Below, piece by piece: positions 31,418 through 38,471 of a stretch of 38,740 nt of DNA. A model generated the notes under the pieces. It did no database searches, was not told the origin of the DNA, and worked only from the letters and a program-made list of their open reading frames with translations. The DNA is from a virus, in IMG/VR virus record IMGVR_UViG_3300021375_001524, positions 1-38,740 of that record; one strand, 5' to 3'. Each line of letters starts with the position of its first letter. Positions within the stretch are counted from its first letter, which is position 1. The position numbers and the translations under genes were made by a program.

Positions 31418-31627
31418 TTAGTCTTTATCAGTTTTGCTGAATTCAATATCAAGATCTACTAACCCATGTTGAATATCACCTGCTAATGCACGAATATCTT
31501 CTAACATATATTGTACTTGTGCTTTATCGTAACTACCTGCGGTTTTATAACGTTCTCTGTGTAACATTAAACCTTTTGTGTGTAGTACTTTTATTTTGTC
31601 GTATACTTGTTCTATTGAGTGTGCCAT
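31418..31627 (-). CDS. small helical protein, 69 aa
   Basis: I start at ATG 31627 (MAHSIEQVYDKIK) because AAGGAATG lies directly upstream; a longer frame to 31711 would cover the small gene at 31639. The sequence is helical and charged (LHTKGLMLHRERYKTAG, VQYMLEDIRALAGDIQ) and has no known motif. It sits between a 34-aa peptide gene and the split radical SAM gene and could be a partner or substrate of it; that is speculation. Confidence 0.6.
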   Translation of the reverse strand: MAHSIEQVYDKIKVLHTKGLMLHRERYKTAGSYDKAQVQYMLEDIRALAGDIQHGLVDLDIEFSKTDKD

Positions 31628-31638
31628 AACATTCCTTT

Positions 31639-31743
31639 CTAGTCGTAAATAAATGGGTCCTTTTTCTTCAGTTCTTCTAGTTTCTTTTTCATTTTGCGTT
31701 TGTATTTCCATTCTGCAATTTTGTTCTTAATCCATTTAATCAT
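31639..31743 (-). CDS. short basic peptide with C-terminal RDPFIYD-like motif, 34 aa
   Basis: From ATG at 31743 the peptide begins MIKWIKNKIAEWKYKRKMKK and ends ELKKKDPFIYD. The amphipathic basic helix followed by K/R-DPFIY is a pattern I associate with very short conserved marine phage peptides, though without a known function. The start overlaps the carbamoyltransferase stop by 4 nt (ATGA), so it is translationally coupled. Confidence 0.65.
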   Translation of the reverse strand: MIKWIKNKIAEWKYKRKMKKKLEELKKKDPFIYD

Positions 31744-33257
31744 AGTTTGTCCTCTTTTGTGAATACCGGTACGTTATACTGTTCTTGCCAACGCTCTGCG
31801 TCTGCTTCAGTATCTACCATTGGCTCGCCTTTGATATTTAAACTAGTATTTAACAACATTGGACAATTTGTAGCCTTTTTCCATTCGGTTAGTAACTTGA
31901 ATAAGCCTGGATGTTGTTGTTGGTTTACAGTTTGTACTCTGCTTGTGTTATCTAAATGTGCAATAGCAGGAAACAATTCCGGTTGCTTACAAACACTTGT
32001 GTATTGCATATATGGTCCAACTGGTCCATCGAAGTAATCGCTTGCATCTGATTCAAGTATAACTGGTGCAAAAGGTCTGAATTCTTGTCTACGTTTAACT
32101 GTGTTTACTCTATCTTTAACATCAGCGCCACGTGGGTCTGCTAATAAACTTCTATTACCTAATGCTCTAGGTCCAAACTCTGCTTTGCCATTTGCAACAC
32201 CAACTAATCCTGTTGATTGTAATTGTTTTAGCGTATTGTTTACAGGATAGTCGCCTGCTATATTGTATCCTTGATAAGGACCTGTCCATTGTATAAAGTC
32301 TTGTTGATATGCCAATACTGCACCCAAACTACTACCTGCGTCACCTGGGTTAGGCATTATCCATACATTACCATTGTATTCATTGTATGCTATACTGTTT
32401 GCAACACAATTTAATGCACAACCTCCCATAACAACCAAGTTATCACTGTTTACTAATCGTTTTGTTTCTTTGATTAAATGTTTGAATACATATTCATACA
32501 CTGCTTGTGTACCTGCGGCAATATCTGCATAGTCTTGTATTGTATTAAGCTCTGGTGCCCAAGTTAAGCAACCTCTGTGTAAGTTCTCACGGAATCTAAC
32601 ACCAGCATTGCCTGGCTTTAGTGGTTTAAAGAAGTCATCATATATGCGTTTCTTATACTTGTCTGGGTCACCTAATGCGGCCCAACCCATTAATATGTAT
32701 TCATCTTCATTGGGTTTTAATCCTATTCGTTGTGTCATAGCACTATACCATAAACCAACGCTGTGAGGATATCCTTGTGAGTATACACGTTTTAGTTTAC
32801 GACCTTCACCCTTCCATACAGTTAGGGTTTCCCATTCGCCAATTGAATCAACAACTAATACGGCTGCATCTGTATAAGGACTTGTGTAGTAACCTGCGGC
32901 TGCGTGTGAATGATGATGTGCAATACTATTATACTTGCGTTGTTTGGGATTACCTTCTCTGTTTAACCAACCTAAATAGGGAATACAACTCTTTACTATT
33001 GGTTTGTTAAATGCAGTATGATATTGTCCTGCCCATATTTGTCTAGCACGTTTCCACATGTCACGTTCATAAAACACAACTGTATTTGGATACCCACCGG
33101 CATCTAGTGTTTGCATTACTGTATCGGGATGTAGGTCTCTATCGTTCTTTTTACGACTACTGCGTTCCGAATGTGCAGCGAATACTAATTCCCCATCTAC
33201 TACACTAGCAATACTGGAATCATGTGTTCCAACGTTTACTCCCCATACAGTACTCAT
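31740..33257 (-). CDS. NodU/CmcH-family carbamoyltransferase, 505 aa
   Basis: Family marks are clear: GVNVGTHDSSIASVVDGEL at the N-terminus, IAHHHSHAAAGYYTSPY (ATP/metal-binding His cluster), VVMGGCALNCVANSI, AEFGPRALGNRSLLADPRG and RRQEFRPFAPVIL. NodU/CmcH/TobZ enzymes transfer a carbamoyl group from carbamoyl phosphate via carbamoyl-AMP to a hydroxyl of a sugar or natural product. Related genes occur in marine T4-like phages. The length is slightly below typical (about 550-600). It overlaps both neighbours by 4 nt. With nearby glycosyltransferase-like genes, a carbamoylated sugar is a reasonable guess. Confidence 0.9.
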   Translation of the reverse strand: MSTVWGVNVGTHDSSIASVVDGELVFAAHSERSSRKKNDRDLHPDTVMQTLDAGGYPNTVVFYERDMWKRARQIWAGQYHTAFNKPIVKSCIPYLGWLNREGNPKQRKYNSIAHHHSHAAAGYYTSPYTDAAVLVVDSIGEWETLTVWKGEGRKLKRVYSQGYPHSVGLWYSAMTQRIGLKPNEDEYILMGWAALGDPDKYKKRIYDDFFKPLKPGNAGVRFRENLHRGCLTWAPELNTIQDYADIAAGTQAVYEYVFKHLIKETKRLVNSDNLVVMGGCALNCVANSIAYNEYNGNVWIMPNPGDAGSSLGAVLAYQQDFIQWTGPYQGYNIAGDYPVNNTLKQLQSTGLVGVANGKAEFGPRALGNRSLLADPRGADVKDRVNTVKRRQEFRPFAPVILESDASDYFDGPVGPYMQYTSVCKQPELFPAIAHLDNTSRVQTVNQQQHPGLFKLLTEWKKATNCPMLLNTSLNIKGEPMVDTEADAERWQEQYNVPVFTKEDKL

Positions 33258-33385
33258 GTAAAGAAGTACGATCTAAGTATGTTATCAAAGTAATTGTATA
33301 GTGCAATTGCACTTAGCATTAGCACAACTAATAAGCCTAGTCCTGCTGTTGCCCACAATTGACGTTTGGTTGTTTTATCAATCAT
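33254..33385 (-). CDS. small single-span membrane peptide, 43 aa
   Basis: Translation from ATG at 33385 gives a basic head (MIDKTTKRQLW), one span (ATAGLGLLVVLMLSAIALY) and a short tail (NYFDNILRSYFFT). It overlaps the 153-aa membrane protein gene and the carbamoyltransferase gene by 4 nt each, so the three are co-translated. Function is unknown. Confidence 0.65.
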   Translation of the reverse strand: MIDKTTKRQLWATAGLGLLVVLMLSAIALYNYFDNILRSYFFT

Positions 33386-33843
33386 AGTTCTGTGTTCTTA
33401 CCTGCTATGTAACCGGCTGCAAATGCTCCTGCGCCTCTGGCAGTTCGTTTTGCTGCATCTCGTCTTGCTTCTGCTCTTGCTTCTCTGTCCCACTGTTCAT
33501 ACAGTTCTGGATCATTAATTCTAGTCCATTCTTGGTAATCCCAAGTCTTTTTAGCAACTGTTCCAAAGTATCTGGCTGATCCAAATGCTCCAAATATAAA
33601 TGTTAGAAACAATCCCATACCCCAAAACGTACTACTAAACAATATTGGAAGTGCTGGCCACAATATGTATCCATATGTTAACATACCGCGAAGCTTGTTG
33701 CGTCTAACTACTAGTTCATATGGGATTTGTTTATCTTTGTATCCTTGTCCTAGTGGTAGAAATCTATATACAATGTGGGCAATTGTTAACCCCACAAACC
33801 ATATAAATCCAATTAATATTCCATATCCTTCTGCATCCGACAT
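33382..33843 (-). CDS. membrane protein with charged C-terminal helix, 153 aa
   Basis: Three hydrophobic segments (YGILIGFIWFVGLTIAHIV; LTYGYILWPALPILFSS; MGLFLTFIFGAFGSARYF) are followed by a charged helix (LYEQWDREARAEARRDAAKR) and a Gly/Ala-rich tail (GAGAFAAGYIAGK). No family is recognised. It is expected in the inner membrane with the helix in the cytoplasm. It begins 11 nt after the zinc-ribbon gene, with AGGAGAA upstream. Confidence 0.65.
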   Translation of the reverse strand: MSDAEGYGILIGFIWFVGLTIAHIVYRFLPLGQGYKDKQIPYELVVRRNKLRGMLTYGYILWPALPILFSSTFWGMGLFLTFIFGAFGSARYFGTVAKKTWDYQEWTRINDPELYEQWDREARAEARRDAAKRTARGAGAFAAGYIAGKNTEL

Positions 33844-33854
33844 ACTGTTCTCCT

Positions 33855-34109
33855 TTATTTCCTACTCATCCCACATGGTTCTGGGTTTAATCGTTGCCAT
33901 TCTTTGTATTGGTCAATGACTTCTTCTTTTACATCCTGATAAACCATATCATGAATGCTGCTTGTACACCACTCACAAAAGGTAACAGGTAATATACCAA
34001 AGTGTCCTTGTATTCCGCCTGCATCCTCATCATATGGGCTACTGCATATGCTACAAGTGTTTTTGGGTTCAAAAGCAGTTAATACGTCTTTTGGACTTGG
34101 CTTGGACAT
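33855..34109 (-). CDS. small zinc-ribbon-like protein, 84 aa
   Basis: Two CxxC knuckles, CSIC (about 19-22) and CEWC (about 45-48), are spaced as in a zinc ribbon, suggesting zinc binding and a nucleic-acid or protein contact. The C-terminal half is helical and acidic, then ends basic (CGMSRK). It starts within the stop of the preceding basic peptide gene (TAATG overlap). A transcription-related role is possible but unproven. Confidence 0.65.
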   Translation of the reverse strand: MSKPSPKDVLTAFEPKNTCSICSSPYDEDAGGIQGHFGILPVTFCEWCTSSIHDMVYQDVKEEVIDQYKEWQRLNPEPCGMSRK

Positions 34110-34243
34110 TACTTGATGCTTCCGTTAACTACACGTTTGCTATTGGGATGTCTCTTAGCAGTGTGTGTACTGTGACTCATGTTCTTACGTAATTGTTTCT
34201 TGTTGCGTTCCGATGTTACAAATGGTATATTCCTTTTTCCCAT
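34109..34243 (-). CDS. small basic protein, 44 aa (weak bL28-like pattern)
   Basis: Translation from ATG at 34243 (GGAGA upstream) gives MGKRNIPFVTSERNKKQL, then NMSHSTHTAKRHPNSKRV. The pattern N-x-SHS-x3-T-KR-x-PN recalls the conserved core of ribosomal protein bL28, and the peptide is strongly basic, as rRNA-binding peptides are. The similarity is short and may be chance. It is the first gene behind the late motif at 34273-34280. Confidence 0.6.
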   Translation of the reverse strand: MGKRNIPFVTSERNKKQLRKNMSHSTHTAKRHPNSKRVVNGSIK

Positions 34244-34272
34244 TTTTATTCTCCATTAAGTGATATTATAAC

Positions 34273-34280
34273 TATTTATA
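34273..34280 (-). promoter_or_regulatory. T4-like late promoter TATAAATA
   Basis: TATAAATA on the minus strand (34280-34273) in the intergenic gap, 30 nt before the ATG at 34243. The expected leader of about 24 nt contains GGAGA. It probably drives the long unit through the carbamoyltransferase. Confidence 0.65.
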
Positions 34281-34378
34281 CAACTCTGCTTCAGTTTCCG
34301 TTTGTTCCTAGTCCTATTAGCTTTGACAGGTTAAACCATGAATCTCCGCGAACATTTATTGTTAAAAGCAGAATAAAA

Positions 34379-34396
34379 CCCCAGCCTAAGCTGAGG
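34379..34396 (-). terminator. rho-independent terminator of the 75-aa gene
   Basis: On the minus strand CCTCAGC and GCTGGGG form a 7-bp stem (one G-U) around TTAG, followed by TTTTATT. It lies 17 nt after the stop of the gene ending at 34413. Confidence 0.85.
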
Positions 34397-34412
34397 TTCG
34401 TTTACGCTAGAA

Positions 34413-34640
34413 TTACTTTCCTGCATCTACAAAAGCATATAGTGCCTTTGCTTCTGCTAGTATTTCTGCACTAGTTGGATATAACGGAGCATCTTCTATC
34501 GATAGTATCTGTCCTGTTTCAGGATGTCTATCTTGAGATTGTTCCCAATTGTTCCTAACTGAATGAAACCTGTCTGTTATCAGGTCTTTGGCCATTGCCA
34601 GCACTTCTGTGCGTATTTCGTATGCGTTTTTGTTTTGCAT
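34413..34640 (-). CDS. conserved-type small phage protein, 75 aa
   Basis: I start at ATG 34640 (MQNKNAYEIRTEVLAMAKDL), which has AGGAGAAA upstream, rather than a longer frame with no ribosome site. The opening NAYEIRxEVLxMAKD and the closing AEILAEAKALYAFV are a pattern I associate with small proteins of T4-like marine phages; no function is known to me. It is a single-gene unit between a perfect promoter and a strong terminator, so probably abundant early. Confidence 0.7.
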   Translation of the reverse strand: MQNKNAYEIRTEVLAMAKDLITDRFHSVRNNWEQSQDRHPETGQILSIEDAPLYPTSAEILAEAKALYAFVDAGK

Positions 34641-34693
34641 AATGTTTCTCCTGTGTGTATGTGTGTTACGTAATAGTATTCTATTACCCATAT

Positions 34694-34722
34694 ATTATAA
34701 CATAACAATAGGTGTATGTCAA
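34694..34722 (-). promoter_or_regulatory. perfect sigma70 consensus promoter
   Basis: TTGACA (34722-34717), 17 bases, TATAAT (34699-34694) on the minus strand, for the single 75-aa gene. A plus-strand late-type octamer lies just to its right. Confidence 0.9.
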
Positions 34723-34735
34723 TGCTCTAAGACAC

Positions 34736-34743
34736 GATAAATA
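34736..34743 (+). promoter_or_regulatory. late-type motif GATAAATA immediately before a start codon
   Basis: GATAAATA is followed by five bases and then ATG at 34749. A T4-type late start site (sixth base after the octamer) would coincide with the A of the ATG, giving a leaderless message. No ribosome site is present. Confidence 0.5.
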
Positions 34744-34748
34744 GTACT

Positions 34749-35435
34749 ATGAAGGACTTTGACATATATTCAGTGGAATACAGTGCAGGCTGGGGCGGAA
34801 CTTGGTTGACTTGGCTTATTAATCAACATTTAGATACAAAAATTGAACTAAGTCTTGATTACGATCCAGCTCAACAAGACTTTGGCTTAGGCGAATCTAA
34901 AACAGTAGACGACAAACCCTTAGAGCAGAGTCCATTTCATTGGCATCATACAACAGAATCGTTTGATCAATTTGTAGAGAGATCAGGACATACTGAAAGT
35001 TTTTGCTATAAACTATTTCCCATGCACAATTGGTTTGAGCCAGAAGGTAGAGCCATGAAGCCACACTACACTAAGTTTAGATTTATGCCGTATATTGATC
35101 AAATACTAGCAAAGGAATTCATATTGCGTAAAATAATTGCTATAAACGTCAACGACAGTTGGCGTTCTACACGAACAAGTGAAAACTTTATAAACGATCC
35201 TTATAGATTTGGAAAAGACGTAGCTAGTCAACCGTTAAACCGACTAAAGCAACACAGCAGTAATCCTATTCATAAGAACATAATTCCCATAGACATGGGT
35301 AAACTATTAAACAATGATAAGAACGAATACAACAAAATACTAGAATCTATAGAATGCGAACCATTGTCTGATATAGAATCACATTGTTCAATGTATGTGG
35401 AACAAGCATTACATACTAGAAACAATCCCTTATAA
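34749..35435 (+). CDS. sulfotransferase-like candidate, 228 aa
   Basis: The N-terminal strand-loop-helix IYSVEYSAGWGGTWLTWLIN (6-25) resembles the PAPS-binding opening of sulfotransferases (SGTTWL type) without being canonical. A later KIIAINVNDSWRSTRTS could supply the Arg/Ser contacts. The remainder is not diagnostic, so the family call is tentative. The gene is on the strand opposite to most of the window. It has no ribosome site and may be leaderless. The next gene begins 2 nt after its stop. Confidence 0.45.
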   Translation: MKDFDIYSVEYSAGWGGTWLTWLINQHLDTKIELSLDYDPAQQDFGLGESKTVDDKPLEQSPFHWHHTTESFDQFVERSGHTESFCYKLFPMHNWFEPEGRAMKPHYTKFRFMPYIDQILAKEFILRKIIAINVNDSWRSTRTSENFINDPYRFGKDVASQPLNRLKQHSSNPIHKNIIPIDMGKLLNNDKNEYNKILESIECEPLSDIESHCSMYVEQALHTRNNPL

Positions 35436-35436
35436 A

Positions 35437-35976
35437 ATGCTAAGAGTAGACGGACACGATTGCTGGCATGAATTGTTAAACAACGATCCCACTACCAATC
35501 TCCATACTCAAGATGCACTACGAATTAGACTTGTGGATGCTGAAGCTATCTGTACAGAGATAAGTTGGTTGAACATCAATGAAGCAGGTGATATATTAAA
35601 AGAGTATCTACCCGAATTCCCCAATATAAAACGTGCAGTATTTTATAGATCACCGGTTCCTTATCTCAATCCCCAATACAGCAACTCAATAGATCTAGTA
35701 GATTTTAATATATTTCAACACAGCAATCACAAAATTGACGTAGAGTTCCAGGACTTGGATAAACTAGTAGAACAACAATTGGAAATGCCAAAACTACACG
35801 TAGATCAAAGTCTCAATCATTTAGAAAGTTTATATTGGATAAAGGAAGATGAAGAATTTTACTTCAAAGTCAAGAAAGAAGAAACCTACTACAAATGGTA
35901 TCAGATAATACATCTAAACAAACCCGAATACAGTTTAGATGATTATCATTCAATGATTCGATCTAAACTATTGTGA
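35437..35976 (+). CDS. hypothetical protein, 179 aa
   Basis: I start at ATG 35437, two bases after the previous stop; an upstream in-frame ATG (35395) would overlap the preceding gene by 41 nt. I do not recognise a family. The protein is acidic, soluble, and rich in Asp, Leu and Asn, with a helical C-terminal half (WIKEDEEFYFKVKKEETYY). Its end overlaps the convergent HNH gene by 14 nt. Coupling to the sulfotransferase-like gene suggests a shared task. Confidence 0.6.
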   Translation: MLRVDGHDCWHELLNNDPTTNLHTQDALRIRLVDAEAICTEISWLNINEAGDILKEYLPEFPNIKRAVFYRSPVPYLNPQYSNSIDLVDFNIFQHSNHKIDVEFQDLDKLVEQQLEMPKLHVDQSLNHLESLYWIKEDEEFYFKVKKEETYYKWYQIIHLNKPEYSLDDYHSMIRSKLL

Positions 35977-36358
35977 ATCGTCTACTACCAGTTCTCCAAC
36001 CATTATTATCTCCGTTGCGTTGACTCTTATAAGCATGACAACTAACACACAATTCATCTAGATTCTCTAGTACATTGTTGTGTGGATTGCCATCTCGATG
36101 ATCTATTTGTGTGCGTCCCTTAAAGTCCTCTGGCATCTTAGTAAAATCAGTCCAACATTCAAAGCCCAAATGACCATCACTGTTAGAACACTGTCCTGTA
36201 ACAAACGGAGTTACACCCTTTGCATAGGGATGTTTTCCATAGTTAGCTCCTTGACAATGCCCACAAACAGGACGATATCTGGGATTGGGATCACTTAGTT
36301 TACCTGTATTACAACATACTCCTTTGGAGCATCCATGGTTACAACATGTAGGTCTCAT
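35963..36358 (-). CDS. HNH endonuclease with zinc-binding cysteines, 131 aa
   Basis: The C-terminal half contains the HNH core: QIDHRDGNPHNNVLENLDEL (D86-H87, N94/N95) followed by CVSCHAYKS (C104, C107, H108). The N-terminal half adds further zinc ligands (CCNHGC, CCNTG, VCGHC). Such small HNH enzymes are often free-standing homing endonucleases in T4-like phages or host-DNA nucleases. It has its own promoter (36396-36424) and points against the plus-strand genes, consistent with independent insertion. The target is unknown. Confidence 0.85.
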   Translation of the reverse strand: MRPTCCNHGCSKGVCCNTGKLSDPNPRYRPVCGHCQGANYGKHPYAKGVTPFVTGQCSNSDGHLGFECWTDFTKMPEDFKGRTQIDHRDGNPHNNVLENLDELCVSCHAYKSQRNGDNNGWRTGSRRFTIV

Positions 36359-36395
36359 AGTTTTAGTTCCTCTTATAACTAGTATCTATAACCAC

Positions 36396-36424
36396 AGTAT
36401 ACGACAAGACATCTTGCTTGTCAA
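36396..36424 (-). promoter_or_regulatory. sigma70-type promoter for the HNH gene
   Basis: TTGACA (36424-36419), 17 bases, TATACT (36401-36396) on the minus strand, reading into the HNH gene that starts at 36358 after AGAGGAA. Confidence 0.85.
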
Positions 36425-37310
36425 CCTTTCTAAAGTGTTTTAACGATATGCGTTGGGCGAGGTTGCAAGTTTAAAAAGAAACAAGATACTTACCGAAGGT
36501 CTGCACAAAATTTTTTCAACCCCTTATAGTTCTACATATAGTAGTGGATAGTTCTATATAGTAGGGAGTTCTTCGTGCGGACAGCGTTCGTGCTAGCTCA
36601 TACAATCGCTGGCACTACACGCTTGAAGAAACCCCACTCTGACTCCGTGCTAGGTGACTTCAATAGTAGATATAGTTATAGTATACACCAATATAGTTTT
36701 AGACATCTTCGCTGGCGTGAGTTCTAAGTATAAACATAGTAGTATAACATTCCAAGCCGAAGTCAAGTAAGAACTCTTATATAACCTATATAGATAGTAA
36801 CAACAACTAGGATAGTATACTACTAAAACTAATAACCAATGCTAATAGTAGTAACAATACACATAGTAGCTATAGTTTATATAGTAGTAGTATAGTAAAG
36901 AACATAGTAGACTATAGTTAAAGCATAGTAGACTCGTACAGTAAGCAACGTCTACCACGTATCCGTTGTACAACTGTGGTGCTACGCACCGTAGTCGTAG
37001 TTGACTCAAACAACGCATACGGGCGATCTATGGTTGATTATAGTGTGACATAGTGTGGTTTAGAATAGGTATTCTTTTTCTAAAACCGTGGTTGGCAATG
37101 GGCTCGAAATAATCAGGAAGGGTATGATTCAGCCTATATATCGTATCGTATGGTGTGTAACGAGCCGGTTAAGGTGTATATGTATGGCCATGATGGTGTC
37201 AAATTTGCTCATATACCGTACAAAACCACAATATAGGGGTATGTTCTCTACTATAGGGAATACCGGTTCTAAATGGTGTCAAATAAAGCTGATAAACCAA
37301 GACTTTTCGG
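36425..37310. other. gene-free divergent region with ATAGTAG-type repeats
   Basis: No convincing gene is seen on either strand. From 36538 to 36931 the heptamer ATAGTAG occurs at least nine times (for example 36538, 36558, 36663, 36845, 36881), four of them as CATAGTAG (36735, 36862, 36903, 36924), with many further TATAGT copies. A GC-richer segment (36570-36660) and a GGTGC/GCACC hairpin (about 36978-36990) interrupt the AT-rich array. The region lies between divergent promoters. It could be a replication origin, a regulator-binding array or a source of non-coding RNA. Confidence 0.6.
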
Positions 37311-37339
37311 TTGACAAAGGGTGTAAAATAGTGTATACT
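37311..37339 (+). promoter_or_regulatory. sigma70-type promoter with extended upstream element
   Basis: TTGACA (37311-37316), 17 bases, TATACT (37334-37339). The 14 bases before the -35 box match those before the promoter at 38609 with one difference (CCAAGAC-T/A-TTTCGG). Confidence 0.88.
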
Positions 37340-37374
37340 ATATAGTATAATATGAGAATAACTGAAAGGACAGT

Positions 37375-37458
37375 ATGATCAGAATAGGGTTAATGATACT
37401 AGTAGGACTAAGCATCTATTGGTTATTACACAGTTTCGCTACTACCGTGGGTTTATAA
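37375..37458 (+). CDS. very short membrane peptide, 27 aa
   Basis: ATG at 37375 follows AAAGGA and opens MIRIGLMILVGLSIYWLLHS, a single hydrophobic span, ending FATTVGL. Its stop overlaps the next ATG (TAATG). Strong promoter, good ribosome site and coupling support translation despite the size. Function is unknown. Confidence 0.55.
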   Translation: MIRIGLMILVGLSIYWLLHSFATTVGL

Positions 37459-37688
37459 TGAATAATTGGATTACTACTACTGCGTATAGTATACTATGTA
37501 TCGTAGCAGTTACATGGATGGTATTAATGATTTGGTTGGGTTTTGGTATACTGGATAGGCTCACTTATATAGCCGAAAGTTCAGACTATCATATACAACT
37601 ATTAGATAACATATGGGGCGAATTAGATCCGCTGGGAGACCTGGGTTTACTAAGTCATAACCGGAGCTTTAGTTGTGAAATAAATTAG
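37458..37688 (+). CDS. small membrane protein, 76 aa
   Basis: I use ATG at 37458 (MNNWITTTAYSILCIVAVTW), coupled to the stop of the 27-aa peptide. A hydrophobic N-terminal region (about 8-32: AYSILCIVAVTWMVLMIWLGFGI) spans the membrane and a short acidic cytoplasmic or periplasmic tail follows. No family is recognised. It is part of the short early unit from the promoter at 37311. Confidence 0.6.
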   Translation: MNNWITTTAYSILCIVAVTWMVLMIWLGFGILDRLTYIAESSDYHIQLLDNIWGELDPLGDLGLLSHNRSFSCEIN

Positions 37689-37689
37689 G

Positions 37690-37718
37690 TTGACAACGGC
37701 AAGATTTCTTGCTATAAT
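37690..37718 (+). promoter_or_regulatory. perfect sigma70 consensus promoter
   Basis: TTGACA (37690-37695), 17 bases, TATAAT (37713-37718), about 30 nt before the 102-aa gene, whose GAGGG ribosome site lies in the leader. Confidence 0.9.
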
Positions 37719-37754
37719 GTGTGTATAAATTGAAATAAACTGTGAGGGTTAACT

Positions 37755-38063
37755 ATGACTATATTAGAGAAGACTGTAACCGCCGAAGATGTGGTATGGG
37801 AAATGGATTCAAACGAATTCAATGTGCCAGACGGAGAATATCGATTCCGTACTACTATGTTTGACTATAAACAGGACAACAACATCAGCTTAGTATGGGA
37901 GTCAGACCTGCCTGTAGAGGTTAATCAAGGCTACATGGACAAGGATTCCGCACTAGCAGCCGCGGCCCATCTCATAGATAGCTGTGGATATTGGGGTCGA
38001 TTCTTAGAAGATATTCGTTACGAACCCATTAGTAACACGTTTGATATTAGCATAGGTTCATAA
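37755..38063 (+). CDS. hypothetical protein, 102 aa
   Basis: This acidic, soluble protein has alternating beta-strand-like segments (EYRFRTTMFDY, ISLVWESDLPVEV) and an Ala-rich helix (DSALAAAAHLIDSC). No family is recognised. It is the first gene behind a perfect consensus promoter and is followed after 2 nt by the 63-aa gene, so it is probably an early host-takeover type protein (inference). Confidence 0.65.
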   Translation: MTILEKTVTAEDVVWEMDSNEFNVPDGEYRFRTTMFDYKQDNNISLVWESDLPVEVNQGYMDKDSALAAAAHLIDSCGYWGRFLEDIRYEPISNTFDISIGS

Positions 38064-38065
38064 TC

Positions 38066-38257
38066 ATGAGTAATATCAACATAACCAAACAACAAGCAGA
38101 CAAAATTACGGAGGAATCCGTTAAAGAATACTTAGCCCGTGGTGGAAAAATCACGGTATGTGAAGCTGGTGCCCGCACTGAGAACATTCAGGTGGGTCAA
38201 TGGACACGCAATCGCAGGCGTAGTCCAGCTAAAAGCCCACCAGCCACAGAAGAATAG
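38066..38257 (+). CDS. hypothetical small protein, 63 aa
   Basis: A helical N-terminus (KQQADKITEESVKEYLARGG) leads to KITVCEAGARTENIQVG, a pattern I associate with very small marine phage proteins of unknown role, and a basic, proline-rich tail (RNRRRSPAKSPPATEE). It starts 2 nt after the previous gene. The basic tail may contact nucleic acid. Confidence 0.6.
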   Translation: MSNINITKQQADKITEESVKEYLARGGKITVCEAGARTENIQVGQWTRNRRRSPAKSPPATEE

Positions 38258-38368
38258 GCAACTATTCAATCTCCATCTGGGAGATCAGTGTAGTACGCTA
38301 GGTTGCTACAGTGTAGAAACGGTCACCATCCCTTGTGTTTAGGGGTTGGCTCCTTAACTAACTATACT

Positions 38369-38400
38369 AACCCGCTAGTGTTGAACCGTGCTAGCGGGTT
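38369..38400 (+). terminator. strong rho-independent terminator
   Basis: AACCCGCTAG (38369-38378) and CTAGCGGGTT (38391-38400) form a perfect 10-bp stem around a 12-nt loop, followed by TCTT on the plus strand. It ends the unit with the 102- and 63-aa genes. Confidence 0.85.
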
Positions 38401-38455
38401 TCTTATGACCTAAGGTTCAAACATATATATGATATCAACTATATGACCCCACCTT

Positions 38456-38471
38456 TTGCATACGTATGCAA
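38456..38471. promoter_or_regulatory. perfect 16-bp palindrome, operator candidate
   Basis: TTGCATACGTATGCAA reads the same on both strands with no spacer. It lies in the gap between the terminator at 38400 and the promoter at 38609, where a dimeric regulator could bind. A restriction or methylation site role is also possible. Confidence 0.45.

Noticed and set aside
33405-33593. Short Gln/Glu-rich minus-strand frame
   Set aside because: Lies wholly within the 153-aa membrane protein gene in another frame without start signals.
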